From Pisaster brevispinus (lineage: Eukaryota > Echinodermata > Asteroidea > Forcipulatida > Asteriidae), in the NCBI GenBank assembly GCA_023634235.1, contig JAMKCF010000011.1:2436001-2500000 (forward strand): 64,000 bases of DNA, written 5' to 3'. The notes below the pieces were generated by a model. It was not told the origin of the DNA. It did no database searches and saw only the letters and a program-made list of their open reading frames with translations. Shown here one piece after another: positions 34,869 through 47,400 of this stretch. Each line of letters opens with the position of its first letter. Positions within the stretch are counted from its first letter, which is position 1. The translations under genes and the position numbers were made by a program.

Positions 34869-37860
34869 ATGAAGTTCAAAATTGGAACCTTCAATTTGCA
34901 AGGAATCCTTAAGGATAATCGCTTGGAAGATGTTGCAAATGACATGCAAACCTACTCGATATTTGCATTGGCAGTTCAGGAAACGCATTTACGCGATTCG
35001 GGATCACGCGCTGTAAACACCAGTGATGGAAATACAACTTACAATTTTTTCTACACGGGACCATAAGACAACTCTTATCAAGGAATAGGTTTCCTCATTG
35101 ATGCCGGCCTCAATGCTAAGATTAAAATCACAAATCAACGAATCGCAACAGCTTCTATTGTTCTAAATGATCACACAACTGTTGACCTCATCAATGCATA
35201 CGCTCCGACACTACAAAAAAGTGAAAACACCCCGAGGTAAGAGATGATTTCTATGAAGCCGTGGAAGAAACAGTTAAAACCTCTCTGAATAACAATAAAA
35301 CACTAATTGTAATTGCTGAAGATTTTAATGCAAAGACTGGTTCTGCATGGAAAATTTTTCACAATAATATCGGGAGATTTGGCAAAGGTCATCTCAACAG
35401 TAATGGCGAAAGATTACTTGAACTGTGTCTTAAATACGATCTTCTTCTGACTAATACCACGTTCAGACACAGCCTTAGACATCGTACCACGTGGACTAGC
35501 CCCCAATCAAACAACCCAAATCGACGCAACCCGTACTATAACCAAATAGACTACATTATAGTACCTAACACACTAAGGAAGTATGTCACCGACTCAAGAT
35601 CATTCGGAGGATGCAGTTTGACATCAGATCACAAGTTGGTGAGAGCAACCTTCAAACTGTGCCCAGAGAAGAAGACATACCGGCATACCAGAGTGACAAA
35701 AATCAACTTGGCCAAACTGCAAGATCTAGAACACCGAAGGAATTACTGTCTCAGTGCATATCAAAAAATTATAGAGGGAAAAGACTTAACAGACAGCAAC
35801 AAACGATGGAACAACATAAAAGAAGCATGCCTATCAGCAGCTTCTGATGTCTTAGGGTATGTAAATAAATCTACTAAAGTTACACACCCCGCTATCACAG
35901 AACTATCATTGAAGCAAAAAGAGCTATTCCAAACCATTCAAGCGACACAAAATAAAGATAAAAGAAACGAACTGAGGAAAGAAAGAAATAGCGTTCTCAC
36001 CAAACTTCATAACACAATGAAAGAGATAAAGGAGCAAGAACTGATAAGAAAAGCTGAAGACATTGAAAACCAGAAAAATGACTCTACAAAATATTTCAAG
36101 GCCATCAGAAATATACAGCAGATGAAACCCGGATACAGGTTGCAGACGAAAACGGTAATGCGGTCATCGATGCAGATGGTCAAGAAGAGATCATCAGAAA
36201 CTGGTTTCAAAGCAAGTTTGACCTGAATGATGAAGCTATAATTGAAGAATTTCCACCACAAACAATGATCAAACCATTCACCAAAGTAGAAGTTGTGAAA
36301 ACCATTAAATCATTAAAAAATGGCAAGAGTGCTGGAAAAGACAACCTCAATGCTGAATTGCTGAAGTATGGACCAGAGATAATTGCCCAAGAAGTCGCTC
36401 GTACTCTGAATGATATAGCAAGCACAGGTATCTACCCAAATGACATTGAAGAAGGCATTCTCATCCCCCTTCCCAAGCCAGGCAAACCAAAGGGACCCCC
36501 GGAGAACATAAGACCAATTGTCTTACTGAAAATAATCCGCAAAATATTGGCGATATGTTTGACGAGGAGAATCGCTGACAGACTGAATGCCCATATACCC
36601 GCTTCCCAAGCTGCTTATCGACACGGTAGAAGCGCCACAGAACAAGTCTTCACTTTAAAGATCCTAGCAGAAAAGGCCATCACAGCTAATAGCTACGAAC
36701 TTCACTTTATGCTTCTTGACATGTCAACGGCATTTGACTCCGTGAAGAGAGTAGTTCTTTTTGAAGACCTTAAAGAAATGCTGGAGCAGGATGAACTTCA
36801 TCTTTTGGCAATCGTATTTAGAGAAGTCCGCTTACAAGTCAGAGTGGGTACAGTCTTAGGTAAGCCCTTCAAAACCAACATTGGCGTACCTCAAGGAGAC
36901 TGCCTTAGTCCCATTCTCTTCACAATCTACCTTGCGAAAGCACTGAGACAACTAAATGTACAAACACCAGCGGCACCACCGAATCTCCAAGATCATAACT
37001 ACTCTGCAAATCTTCTGCAGTCTCAGTCCCAACCCCTACCTGCGGAACTCGAAAACCACAACTATGCCATTTGTCCACCAGCATACTTTGAGATTGGGCT
37101 GCAATATGCTGATGACATCACATGGGCAAGTAACAATGCTCACCCGCTTAGGGAAATAGAACGGAGGGCACCTAAGGTGCTTAAAGAGCGAAACCTAAAG
37201 GTAAACAACGCCAAGACAGAAAAACATCACATCAGCAGAAACGGAATTAACACCAGTTGGAAAAAGTGTAAATACTTAGGCTCCCTACTAGACACTGAGG
37301 AAGACATCACCAGAAGGAAAGTACTTTCGATGGTATCTTTCAACAAATTTCGAAGTGTTTTCAACAGCAAGTCGATCTCCCATGCAACCAAACTCAAAAC
37401 ATTTCGGGCATTCATAGCATCCATATTTCTATACAACAGTGAATTATGGACACTAACCAAGTCACTAGAACAGAAAATTGACGCCTTTCACAGGAGGCTC
37501 CTGCGTTCAATCCTCGGCCTTCAGTGGCCCAAAAAGGTGTCAAATAAAGTTCTCTATGAAAAAACCAACGAGAAGCCTCGGAGTGTCATAATCACCAAAA
37601 GACGCCTGAGATGGACAGGCCATCTCCTGAGACTGCCTGATGAAACACCAGCCAAGCAAGCGCTTATGGAGTGTATACGTCATCACAAGCTGCCAAGGGG
37701 CGGTCAAAGAACAACATGGCTGAACAGAATAAATAAAGACCTGAAAGCCACGGACCTGAACATCAAGGACCGACATACCTGATACTTGGCAGCTGATAGA
37801 GAACAGTGGAGAATACTTACAGAGTGCGCAATGTCAGCTGTACTTGACGAAAGCGCTTAG
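34869..37860 (+). pseudogene. Nearly full-length dead LINE: endonuclease plus reverse transcriptase
   Basis: Endonuclease (AP type): KIGTFNLQG at 34875, catalytic VQETHL, DFNAKTG at 35323, and SDHKLV at 35627. Reverse transcriptase: LLDMSTAFDSV near 36712, GVPQGDCLSPILF near 36883, YADDITW near 37105. Then a C-terminal RRLRWTGHLLRLPDETP domain without RNase H. It is broken by a TAA at 35064, a frameshift near 35235, another near 36130, and a TGA at 37780, 78 nt before the natural-looking TAG at 37858-37860. Domain order fits RTE- or CR1-related LINEs; the clade is uncertain. No poly-A tail or target duplication was identified. It lies between foldback elements and most likely inserted into one. 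Confidence 0.93.
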
Positions 37861-37874
37861 ATGAGTGCAAACTC

Positions 37875-38240
37875 TTAAACGTCAAGTGACGTCATAATTC
37901 AAATAAAGGAGTGTACATTTTTAAGACGGGACATTTTTAGGTCAATCCTTAATGTCGACAAAATTCGATAAAAACAGCACTGCACTTTTGACTGACACTT
38001 AAAGTTCCTCTTTAGAATGTAAACAACCATTTGTTGTTGATATCAATGACGTCATGTTTAAATTTTCACTCTGAAATGAGTATCAAATAAACGACATTTC
38101 ACATCAATTCAACAAGAGGTTAGAGACAAGATTTTTTGTTTCCCCGTTTACATAAAGACTCTGTCTAATTGAAACAGTATTTGCATCACAATACTGAATA
38201 TGACCTTAGAGTCGTTCTTAGAGCTCCTCTTCAAAGCGAT
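37875..38240. mobile_element. Degraded foldback element related to 6711-7123
   Basis: Shares TTGACTGACACTTAAAG, TGACGTCATGTTTAAATTTT, AACGACATTTCACATCAATT and the ACAATACTGAATATGACCTT end with that family. Confidence 0.65.
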
Positions 38241-38249
38241 ATCTCACAA

Positions 38250-39650
38250 CGGAGTCCTTCGGTTATTTCCCTTCTCTGTGACAAGAGCAGATGTGCTGGA
38301 CGAGATCTTATTTTGATAATTATCAACCTCACTCTCCGGTACTTTCAAATCTTATACATTCTGTATATCCTCGGGAAAAGCGTTTGCCTTGGAAAACAAT
38401 TACTTCGTTCATGGCACTAGCATCAGCTTGAATCTCTTAACATTATAATGCACACGTTTTTGAAACAAAACATACCTTGAAATATCTTCCTTTGTATTGC
38501 AAGAGCACTCATTTAATGACTTCGTATCCCTTTTCCAAGCTTTTTCAATTTAAGACGATACCTTGAAGTCAAGTTGGCCTTTTTCCTTAATCGGGATGAT
38601 TTATAACCGTTTCCAATGTTGTACAACATAACCGCTAAATGTAACTCAGTACTCACGTTTCTCCTATTTTAAGGAAACTCACGTGATTGGTAATTCATTT
38701 TCTCGATTAAACGTAGATTTGCTTGGTAGGATTTAGTATGAAACATCTTTCCACCAGCCTGTTTACATTTGTGCATCCGTTACTGCCGAGAAAAAACGAG
38801 AGCAAACGTTGTCGGTTTTAAGCTGCCAGACAGACCACACGTTCAAACGATGGTTGGCCGACCATCGCTTCAAAATTATCCAAAATTGCATTTTTCTTTC
38901 AAATGAAACAACACCTAACGAAAAGGTTTCTCTGGATACTTGGGTACATTCAGTGAAGTAAGTTTTTTTGTAGTAACTTGGAAGTACTTTTTTTTGTCAT
39001 TGTCCGCAAATGATGTAATCTACAATATAATATGGTTTGTGTCATAGTGAACCATTGGAGACAATTCTTACTCCATAAGTGTGGTGTCTAAAAAATGGTT
39101 GTTAAAATATCAACAATTTACATGAAAAAATGTACAGTCTAGCATAAAACAATTAGTTAATAATAGTCCTTCTCGAAATCACGGCATTGTGCTTAAAAAA
39201 TGTAGGCCTATAGTTTGGTAATGACCCTCAAAAAGAAATTGTGTCTGAAAGCGTCCTTAATGGTAATAAGCATCCTGCGAAATTGTTTTGTCTGCAATGT
39301 CCCTGTTGATTTGAAATCAATGAAAGTATGTCCCAAGATGTGGATCTCCAAAACTAACCCCAAGGTGATTTTTGGAGATTCATATTTTCGTGGTGTCTGT
39401 TTGTGTACGCTTCGGTCGATCAGAGATGCGGTTGGTACTCGCTGTCACTTCGCTAAACGTGGATGGATTTAGCAATCTCGATCAAACATACCGTGACTAT
39501 TTTTAACGAGTAGACACTGTTTAGCTTAACATTTTCACAGGTTACTTTTATTGTAATTTTCTTGATAAAATTGCCGATTAATCGACATTACAATGACAAA
39601 AACCAATTTATGACCCTTCCTTGAAGCTCCGTCGGTTATTTTGCAAACAT
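38250..39650. other. Intergenic, little recognised
   Basis: Only an inverted scrap of the 3595/12985 repeat was found (39425-39470, GTCACTTCGCTAAACGTGG). No gene features. Confidence 0.5.
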
Positions 39651-39663
39651 TCTCATTCTGTAC

Positions 39664-40750
39664 GGGGCTTCCAAGAAGCAGAGGGTGCCTAAAGCCAAAG
39701 CCCAAGAGCCCAAGGCTTCCAATAAGCAGAGGGTGCCTAAAGCCAAAGCCCAAGAGCCCAAGGCTTCCAATAAGCGGAGGGTGCCTAAAGCCAGAGCCCA
39801 AGAGCCCAAGGCTTCAAACACGCAGAGCGTGCCTAAAGCCAAATCCCAAGGACCAAATGCATCCAACAAGCGGAGGGTGCCTGAACCCAGAGCCCAAGAG
39901 CCCAAGGTTTCAAACACGCGGAGCGTGCCTAAAGCCAAAGCCGAAGAGCCCAAGGCTTCAAACACGCGGAGCGTGCCTAAAGCCAAAGCCGAAGAGCCCA
40001 AGGCTTCAAACACGAGGAGCGTGCCTAAAGCCAAAGCCGAAGAGCCCAAGGCTTCAAACACGCGGAGCGTTCTTAAAGCCAAAGCCGAAGAGCCCAAGGC
40101 TTCAAACACGCCGGGAGCGTGCCTAAAGCCAGAGCCCAAGAGCCCAAGGCTTCAAACACGCAGAGCGTGCCTAAAGCCAAATCCCAAGGACCAAATGCAT
40201 CCAACAAGCGGAGGGTGCCTGAACCCAGAGCCCAAGAGCCCAAGGTTTCAAACACGCGGAGCGTGCCTAAAGCCAAAGCCGAAGAGCCCAAGGCTTCAAA
40301 CACGCCGGGAGCGTGCCTAAAACCAAAGCCGAAGAGCCCAAGGCTTCAAACACGCCGGGGGCGTGCCTAAAGCCAAAGCCGAAGAGCCCAAGGCTTCAAA
40401 CACGCGGAGCGTGCCTAAAGCCAAAGCCGAAGAGCCCAAGGCTTCAAACACGCGGAGCGTGCCTAAAGCCAAAGCCGAAGAGCCCAGGGCTTCAAACACG
40501 CGGAGCGTGCTTAAAGCCAAAGCCGAAGAGCCCAAGGCTTCAAACACGCCGGGAGCGTGCCTAAAGCCAAAGCCGAAGAGCCCAAGGCTTCAAACACGCG
40601 GAGCGTGCCTAAAGCCAAATCCCAAGGACCAAAGGCATCCAACAAGCGGAGGGTGCCTGAATCCAGAGCCCAAGAGCCCAAGGTTTCAAACAAGAGGAGG
40701 GTTCCTAAAGCCAGAGCCTTAGAGCCAAAGCCATGATTTCGAAAGGGGCT
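39664..40750. repeat. 48/49-bp minisatellite, ~22 copies
   Basis: Unit starts GTGCCTAAAGCCAAAGCC and runs GAAGAGCCCAAGGCTTC to AAACACGCGGAGC. A 48-nt unit keeps frames open (16-residue VPKAKAEEPKASNTRS), but at least four copies carry an extra base (CGCCGGGAGC), so no single frame spans the array. A diverged block (39787-39945) recurs at about 40125-40285 and 40600-40690, giving a higher-order structure. The right edge, TGATTTCGAAAGGGGCT, is the arm of the TTTTCGAAA foldback family. Confidence 0.93.
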
Positions 40751-41555
40751 AATAATAGAGCAAAGAATATATAGTTATAATACATTGGTGCAAGCCTCTG
40801 TTTACATTGTTATTACTAAACGTTATTTACAAATATGTTTCTCAACACGATGTGTGTCCTTTTTTTTTTTTTTTACTGAACCAATAGTGACATACGCATG
40901 TGTGAATGTAGTTTGCAAATTTCATGGGAAAGGCTGATTGGTTTATTTTTTATTTTAGGCGATATTTGTGTTCTTATTGTAATTTTCTTTTTCTTTTTTT
41001 TTGCATTTAATCGTAATTGTTTCTTTTGATTAGTTTTGTTCTTGTTCTGGTACAGGTTCTCGTGTACATTGAATGGAATGAGCGTTATACAAAAAAAACT
41101 AACACTTTTTTTTCAAAATACCTGATTTTTCTTTCATTATGATGTTTCTCGCAATTTTCTAAATTTATCATTCGAAAACTAGTTTAACATTCGTGTCAAT
41201 CCTTCAAAACTAAAAGAATTAAAGTCTTAACGGTTAACAAAAAAGTACCTGTGACCACCGTTTGCTAAGAAAATGTGTGTTAAATGCTGCCCTAATTTTA
41301 CACCTCCCCGGCATTCAATATTCTTAATAATCAACCTTGCAAAATATATCGCTACGAAACTAAACGAATAAAACTATTTCTTATCATTAATAACGGTTAC
41401 CGACAAAGCAACCATGACCCATTTTCAAAGATAACGTACGTCAAGTAATGCCCTATAATTGTGCACCTCCAGGCATTCAATATTCATACTAATCAAATAA
41501 CCCTTCGTACAAAGGCTCCAGAAAATATCAATCTAAATAAATAAATAACAGATTT
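40750..41555. other. AT-rich intergenic stretch
   Basis: Poly-T runs at 40860-40876 and 40987-41003. Nothing else recognised. Confidence 0.5.
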
Positions 41556-41559
41556 CACC

Positions 41560-42328
41560 CAGTTCTCAGTTCAGTGTCTATCACAGGAATGTGAGAACGA
41601 AAGGTTAACACTAAAAGCAAGTAGCTTTACAACATACATTTCAAGTTTTATAACAGCAATATAGATACGACAGTCAACAATACAATAATTCTAAGACGTA
41701 GGTCTACACTTACAAGCTTGCTGTTTTTACACAGCCTTTCAAATGTTTGGAACTCACCCACATATATAAACATTTCAATGTCAAGACGGTAGCATCACCA
41801 TCATAAATACTTCCCCATAATAATTGAAACTTAAATCGGAGACAGAACGTCCTTGCCGTAAAAGGTAATTATCTTTTCCCTCGTCAAAACCTCACTGTCA
41901 ATTTCTTTGGACTGAAAAAATTAGTGATGTGTTTGACTATTCTTTCTCAATACATGATAGGCTTGACTCAAATTCAATTAAATACGGCAATTCTGTCAGA
42001 CACATTCAATGACAACTTGCAAAATGAAACCCTTTCAGTAACATGATATTGATAAAAACTGTTGTTAAAATTTACCTCAGAATTCTAAATTTGAAGGGTA
42101 CTAAGCAGTTTTAATTATTAAGGAAACAACTTGTGGTCAAGTGAAAAGTGTTGCAGCTGAGTGAAATTTTAACACACAATTTTAATGATAACCGACCGAG
42201 GACGAAACATTATCTCCAGGGCCGGGTTATCCGATGCAGAGGCTGTGCCTTTAGGATTAAATGGTGCTTACGTACAAACAAATCTAAAGCCTGCGAACTA
42301 CAACAAAGAAAGTACTCACGCGCACATC

Positions 42329-42360
<32 letters not shown>

Positions 42361-43760
42361 TAGTTCTTATATAGCGCATTTCACAATAACGTCTCAATGC
42401 GCTCTACATTAGTGCCCTGGTCAGTGGGCCAATAACATTCCTGTAATTTTTCTCAGCTCCCTGGGGAGTATGCAGCCCCGAGCTGCCGTGGCGCTCCGAA
42501 GGCTTTTCAAACACAATATCAACCTCTACCCTCGCAGGTACCCATTTATACCCCTGGGTGAAGAGAAGCAATTGTAGTAAAGTATCTTGCTCAAGGACAC
42601 AAGTGTCATGACCGGGATTCAAACCAACACCCCGATGACTTAACCATCGAAACTTGAATTCGATGCTCTAAACCACTCGGCCACATGACACCCCACTGGA
42701 GGGACTCCTCTTGTTCTCCCATTGTTTGGAATTAGTTTTATGTTGTGTTGTTTTGTTTTGAGGTTGGTTTTTGTGTTTGTTGGGTATTTGGGGGGGGGGT
42801 TGGCGACGTCCCCATTGGTTTTGTGCATGAAAAAAAGCGAGGACGTCCTCGCTCTATCAAAAAACCCAGATCTCTTTTGTGAAAGTCCTCGGTTTTAACG
42901 GGTAGAAACCCTTACAAACACAACATTATTTTGTTTTCTTTTAGCGTCCGTTATTGCTTCACGGCCGAATTATCTACTAGGCTAAGGCTAGGCATTGTGT
43001 CAAGGGTCCACGAAAAGCAATCGATTCCTGCTTACGAAAACACGGCAGAGATAATAAAATTGCACATACACACACAAACACACATACATGTTTGTGAAAT
43101 TCGTAAATCGAGGACTTCTCTTTGTTCTCCCATTGTTTGGACTTTAGCGACGTCCCCCTTGGTTTTGTACACGAAAGCGAAGCGAGGACCGAAGCGAGGA
43201 CGTCCTCCTCTACCAAACAACCGGATCCCATTTTATTGAAGTCCTCGGTTTTAACGGGTAGCCACGTTCACACACACAACCTTATAGGATGGGGTTTTTT
43301 TAAGGTCCTGCTATTGTTGTTATTTTGTTCTTTTTCTAGAGAATAATTCCTCTGTGGGGCCCAAGTTCAAAAAAGAAAAACTTTGTGGGGTCCATTGTTC
43401 CATAAGGGCCTTTCCGTAAGCCCACAGCTCTGTGGACAATCCTTTGTTCTGTTAAAAATAATATTTTCAACACTGTAAAAAACACTGTGTGTACGTGTGC
43501 CGGTCCACATAGTGTTTCAATTTCCTCTTTTGTGTGGACCTCTTTTGTTTTCAGGACTGCACTTCGTAAGCACATCAACACACACGAGAGTAAACACCGG
43601 CAACTTTGGTTCTCAGGTCCACCCATCTCTGTGTTGCCGTCAGTCTGTGAACATTTCTTTGTTCTGTACATTTAAGGACAATCCTATTCCTGTGGACGTG
43701 TGTAAGTCCACATAGTTTTTCAAGTTCCTACATTATATGGACATCTTTTGTTCTCATTAA
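41560..43760. repeat. Large duplicated unit A, left of the GPCR 3' exon
   Basis: Homologous in order to unit B (51110-53290) and, from its middle on, unit C (53294-55200): AAGCAAGTAGCTTTACAACAT, GTTTGGAACTCA, TTATCTTTTCCC, GATAACCGACCGAGGACG, CGGGTAGAAACCCTTACAAA, AAGCAATCGATTCCTGCTTA, and the TGTGGAC/TTTGTTCTG half. Unit A is more diverged than B and C are from each other, and carries its own SINE. No protein domain was recognised. Confidence 0.8.
42329..42690 (-). mobile_element. tRNA-derived SINE with (AAT)n tail
   Basis: On minus: box A (TGGCCGAGTGGTTTAGAGC), box B (GGTTTGAATCCCGG), CTTGTGTCCTTGAGCAAG core, and a GCGCTATATAAGAACTA 3' end running into the (ATT)n tract at 42329-42360. It sits inside unit A and is absent from B and C, so it inserted after the unit duplicated. 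Confidence 0.85.
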
Positions 43761-43864
43761 AACACTTGGTATGGTATGCAAATCTCAGTACATAAAATAC
43801 ATTTTAATAACATCCAACATTTAAAATCGTAAAGATTTCACCCTGGAGGTGTGTGCGGAACATT

Positions 43865-44473
43865 TTATTCTGGCTCTGGGTTATCTCGTATGCGAATCGT
43901 TTGCGAATTTTCAGTTTGACTTTTTGCGTCGTCCATATGGCTCGAGCAGGCTCCCCTAGTTTCAGACGTTGATGGGTGCACTTTACCCTTCCCGCCCATT
44001 ATTAAATGGCTTTGAGTGTTTTTCCCAACGCGATTCTGATCAAGGGTTTTATTATTTGGCTGTTCCTGATAACCAAAGACAACCGCAAACAGCTTGGATA
44101 GATAGACAAAAGTAAGGGTAACATAGCCGTTAATGACCGGAACAAGGCCGATCGAGAAAGCTAAAATATTGGCCTTGTTAGCAGTGAGATACATCGGCAA
44201 GGCGGCCACGATCGGAACCAATGTGGTGTAGACGCAGGCTGCGTAAAACCGCGCCTCGTTGAAATTGCCGGGAACGTTGCGAGCCTTATAGGCATAGAAA
44301 CAACACACTAAGAGAAGGATTGAGTTGTAGCACATCGACGCTAGGAACCCACTTCCAACGTCGCAGAAGATCTCCAGTGTCCTGGGTTCATTTTCTGCCT
44401 GGGTGGGAAACAGTTCTACTGTGGTGATCCAAGTACCTGGTGCGGCCAGGGCAGAAATTATGATGACCACGAC
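43865..44473 (-). CDS. mGluR-like exon 2 (end of TM4 to C-terminal tail)
   Basis: 609 nt from a TTGGCAG acceptor to TAA at 43865-43867. It encodes the extracellular loop 2 cysteine (EIFCDVG), TM5 (CYNSILLLVCCFYAYK), TM6 and TM7 (INGYVTLTFVYLSKLF), and a ~65-residue polar tail. GAATAAAATG puts an AATAAA exactly over the stop codon. This is the only such exon in the window. Confidence 0.95.
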   Translation of the reverse strand, partial: VVVIIISALAAPGTWITTVELFPTQAENEPRTLEIFCDVGSGFLASMCYNSILLLVCCFYAYKARNVPGNFNEARFYAACVYTTLVPIVAALPMYLTANKANILAFSIGLVPVINGYVTLTFVYLSKLFAVVFGYQEQPNNKTLDQNRVGKNTQSHLIMGGKGKVHPSTSETRGACSSHMDDAKSQTENSQTIRIRDNPEPE

Positions 44474-47400
44474 CTGCCAAGTAAAGAATGAAACAAATTT
44501 ACAAAACAACAAAATTAGTGTTTCTGGCTTGGACGACTGATAAGGCACCTCGCCGTTTCATTTGGTTTCGCGTTGTGCAAGGGGTCAATATCCCAAACAA
44601 TCGCAGGGATGAAGAATCTGGTTCACCCGTACAACGGTGTGTGTGATAAGTCACTTCATTGTCAGAGTAACTTCCCGACCCTCTGATGACCGATGACAGG
44701 AGACCAGTTCAAATCCTGTAATTAGCAGCGGAAACCGCAAGAAATGGATGTAATGTGGTCGTGGGTTCGATTCCCACACGAGTGGCATGCCTGTGGATTG
44801 TGAAAAGCAATGCTGATCACACATCAGTGTCAGGAGATACCAACAAAATATTCTTCATCCCCGATGTTACATAATAGACACTTTCTTATTTAGTCAAGGT
44901 TGTTTGTTACGAAACAAGAAATACAAGGAGTTCTAAGAGGGGACTTGCAAAATTGCATCATTATTTATGTCCCTGGATGAAATTTAAAACAACACACAAA
45001 ACCTCGTCAATCTTTGTTTTATCTCAATCCCTAAGCTAGAATCAAATTTGTTATACGGTTTATTAATTGGACTCACAATCTGTTCATCACGGCATCTACT
45101 TCCAGTTCGATTTGTAAAATTAAATTGAAGAAACGGTCGGTTTCAGCATAAACAAAGGTCTTGTCGTTCTCAGTCTTTGCTTTGCGAAAATAATATTTCA
45201 ACATCGAAGCTTCAGTAGAATTGTTGATTTTATTTGGACATCAAGAATATGCAAAGTGCACGGCTTCCCCGTACTTTTTTGTGAAAATATATATTTTTTA
45301 ATGATGACAAGGAATAATTCACTAGAGTAATAAGTTATAAAACAGGTGTTTGTTTAGACCCAACGGCATGGTGGTTTACAACTGTTTTGGTGAACACCTC
45401 AACCCAAGTTTTGAAATAAACAATATTTTTAGCCAAATATTTTTCGTATTAAAAGCTTCCTGAATCATTTCAATTTTGTTCGTGCTGTTTTATAAACCTT
45501 CTCCCAAGTTGTATAGACAAATGCCTTACCCCTGAAACTAGACATCTGATGAATGACTGACATTTTATTTATTTATTCATTTATTTATTTATTTATTTAT
45601 ATTTTTATGCTATTTCATCATCCAACAGAGCAAGCGCCAATTAAAAGATGGATAAAAGATTGTATAAAAAAAATCGAAAATTTCAACACAATTTAATTTT
45701 TTCAAAAACCACCGTGGTACAAGGCAAAAAGACAAATTAAAACAAGACGAACAAATTAGAACTACACTAGAACCAGACTGGACCTAACTGATGACTAGAT
45801 ATGTGAGGGTGGGCTGAAATACTTGATTAATTTGAACTTCAAAGGCTGAGATTGACTGATGAAATATGTCTATAGACCCATTGCATATGACGTCACACTC
45901 TCAAAAAGGAGGCAGATCATTAGACGATAGCTGTTCTCTGTGCGTAAAAACGTGCGCGTGACCTCAGCGTACCTGTAGCGTTTCGCGTTATGCAAGGGCG
46001 GTCTATTGATTTATATACACCCCTTATAGAACGCACAACGCACCTCCGAACAATGCGCATAATTTTGGGTGTCAACTCTCTTTTGTGCACGTTTGTATAC
46101 GATTTTGACACCCCAAGTGAGACGACATATAAAGACCTTTTTTGTGGCATTGACCCTGTTTTGGGGGACAATTTTATAAACAGACCTGAGTGACGGAGGT
46201 TAGGACGGGGGACCTTAAGGGGAAACGAAGAATTCAGCAAATTACAGTTAATTCTGGAATTAACACATTTAAAAAGGAAAAACAAATCCGCAGTATTTCT
46301 ACGGTTTTTGAGTGAGACTAGGGAAGTGGCTTGAGAGACATCTACATTGTTGTCAAGGAAACAGATGAATTTGATTTTGATACGTTCGATACGAGTCTCT
46401 TGGGTAACAGATAATTAATTAAAAGAAACAGCTGCAAATTCACGACCAGGTCTAACAAGAGAGCAGGAAAGGAGTAGCTTTGTTTTGCGATCAAGACCCC
46501 TGCAGTGTCGCAAAAAAATACTAAGCATGCTATTTGCCTTGGTAACAATGTAGTCTAAATGAGGAACACAGGTCTGTTTACCATTATTGAAAATGCCTAA
46601 ATCTTTGTGTTTGGTAACTCTTTCTAGTTGAGAGGAAGACACTTCAGAGTATGCAAGATTGGTTGCTTCTTCAAGGACAAGGTAAGCACTTTACTTTTGG
46701 GTGGATTAAGAGATAACTTCCAAGTAGATAACCAATCATAGACCAACTCATCCTGCAGCAGCTGGGCATCACCCGGTGTGCAAAAAAATGCGAAAAAACT
46801 TGATGTCGTCAGCGAACAAAAGACTATCACAACTAATAAAGCTTTTAGGGATGTCATTAACAAACAAGTTTTAAAAAAACAAAGGACCGAGAACTGACCC
46901 TTGGGGAACACCAGAGGTAACAGGTTTCCAGTTGGAATAGTTACAGTGTAAAACAATCCGGTGCTGTCGACCGAACAGAATAACCCCTTTCAAAATGTTA
47001 CAATTAATCAGGTGCATTTTATTTACGTTCAATTAAAAGCATCCGGGGACAGTGAGAGCGACTTGTTTTTTTTTAACCCTGCATGAAAACATGACACGGT
47101 TTTCAATTGTCCGTTTGTAAACAAATTCTGTATACGATCGCCAAAAAGTAATAAGAATTGTCACAAATTCCAGTTTCTCTAGTGAGACTTGCCAAATAGC
47201 ATGTAAAAGGATATTAAAATCAATCAAAGACCTTCCCTTCATGTCGTCAGCGAACAAAAGACTATCACAACTAATAAAGCTTTTAGGGATGTCATTAACA
47301 AACAAGTTTTAAAAAAACAAAGGACCAAGAACTGACCCTTGGGGAACACCAGAGGTAACAGGTTTCCAGTTGGAATAGTTACAGTGTAAAACAATCCGGT

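Noticed and set aside
39685..40722. Overlapping open frames (211, 161, 119 residues) suggesting a Lys/Pro/Ala-rich repeat protein
   Set aside because: They are a consequence of a 48-bp stop-free tandem repeat; 49-bp units shift the frame and all frames on both strands look open.
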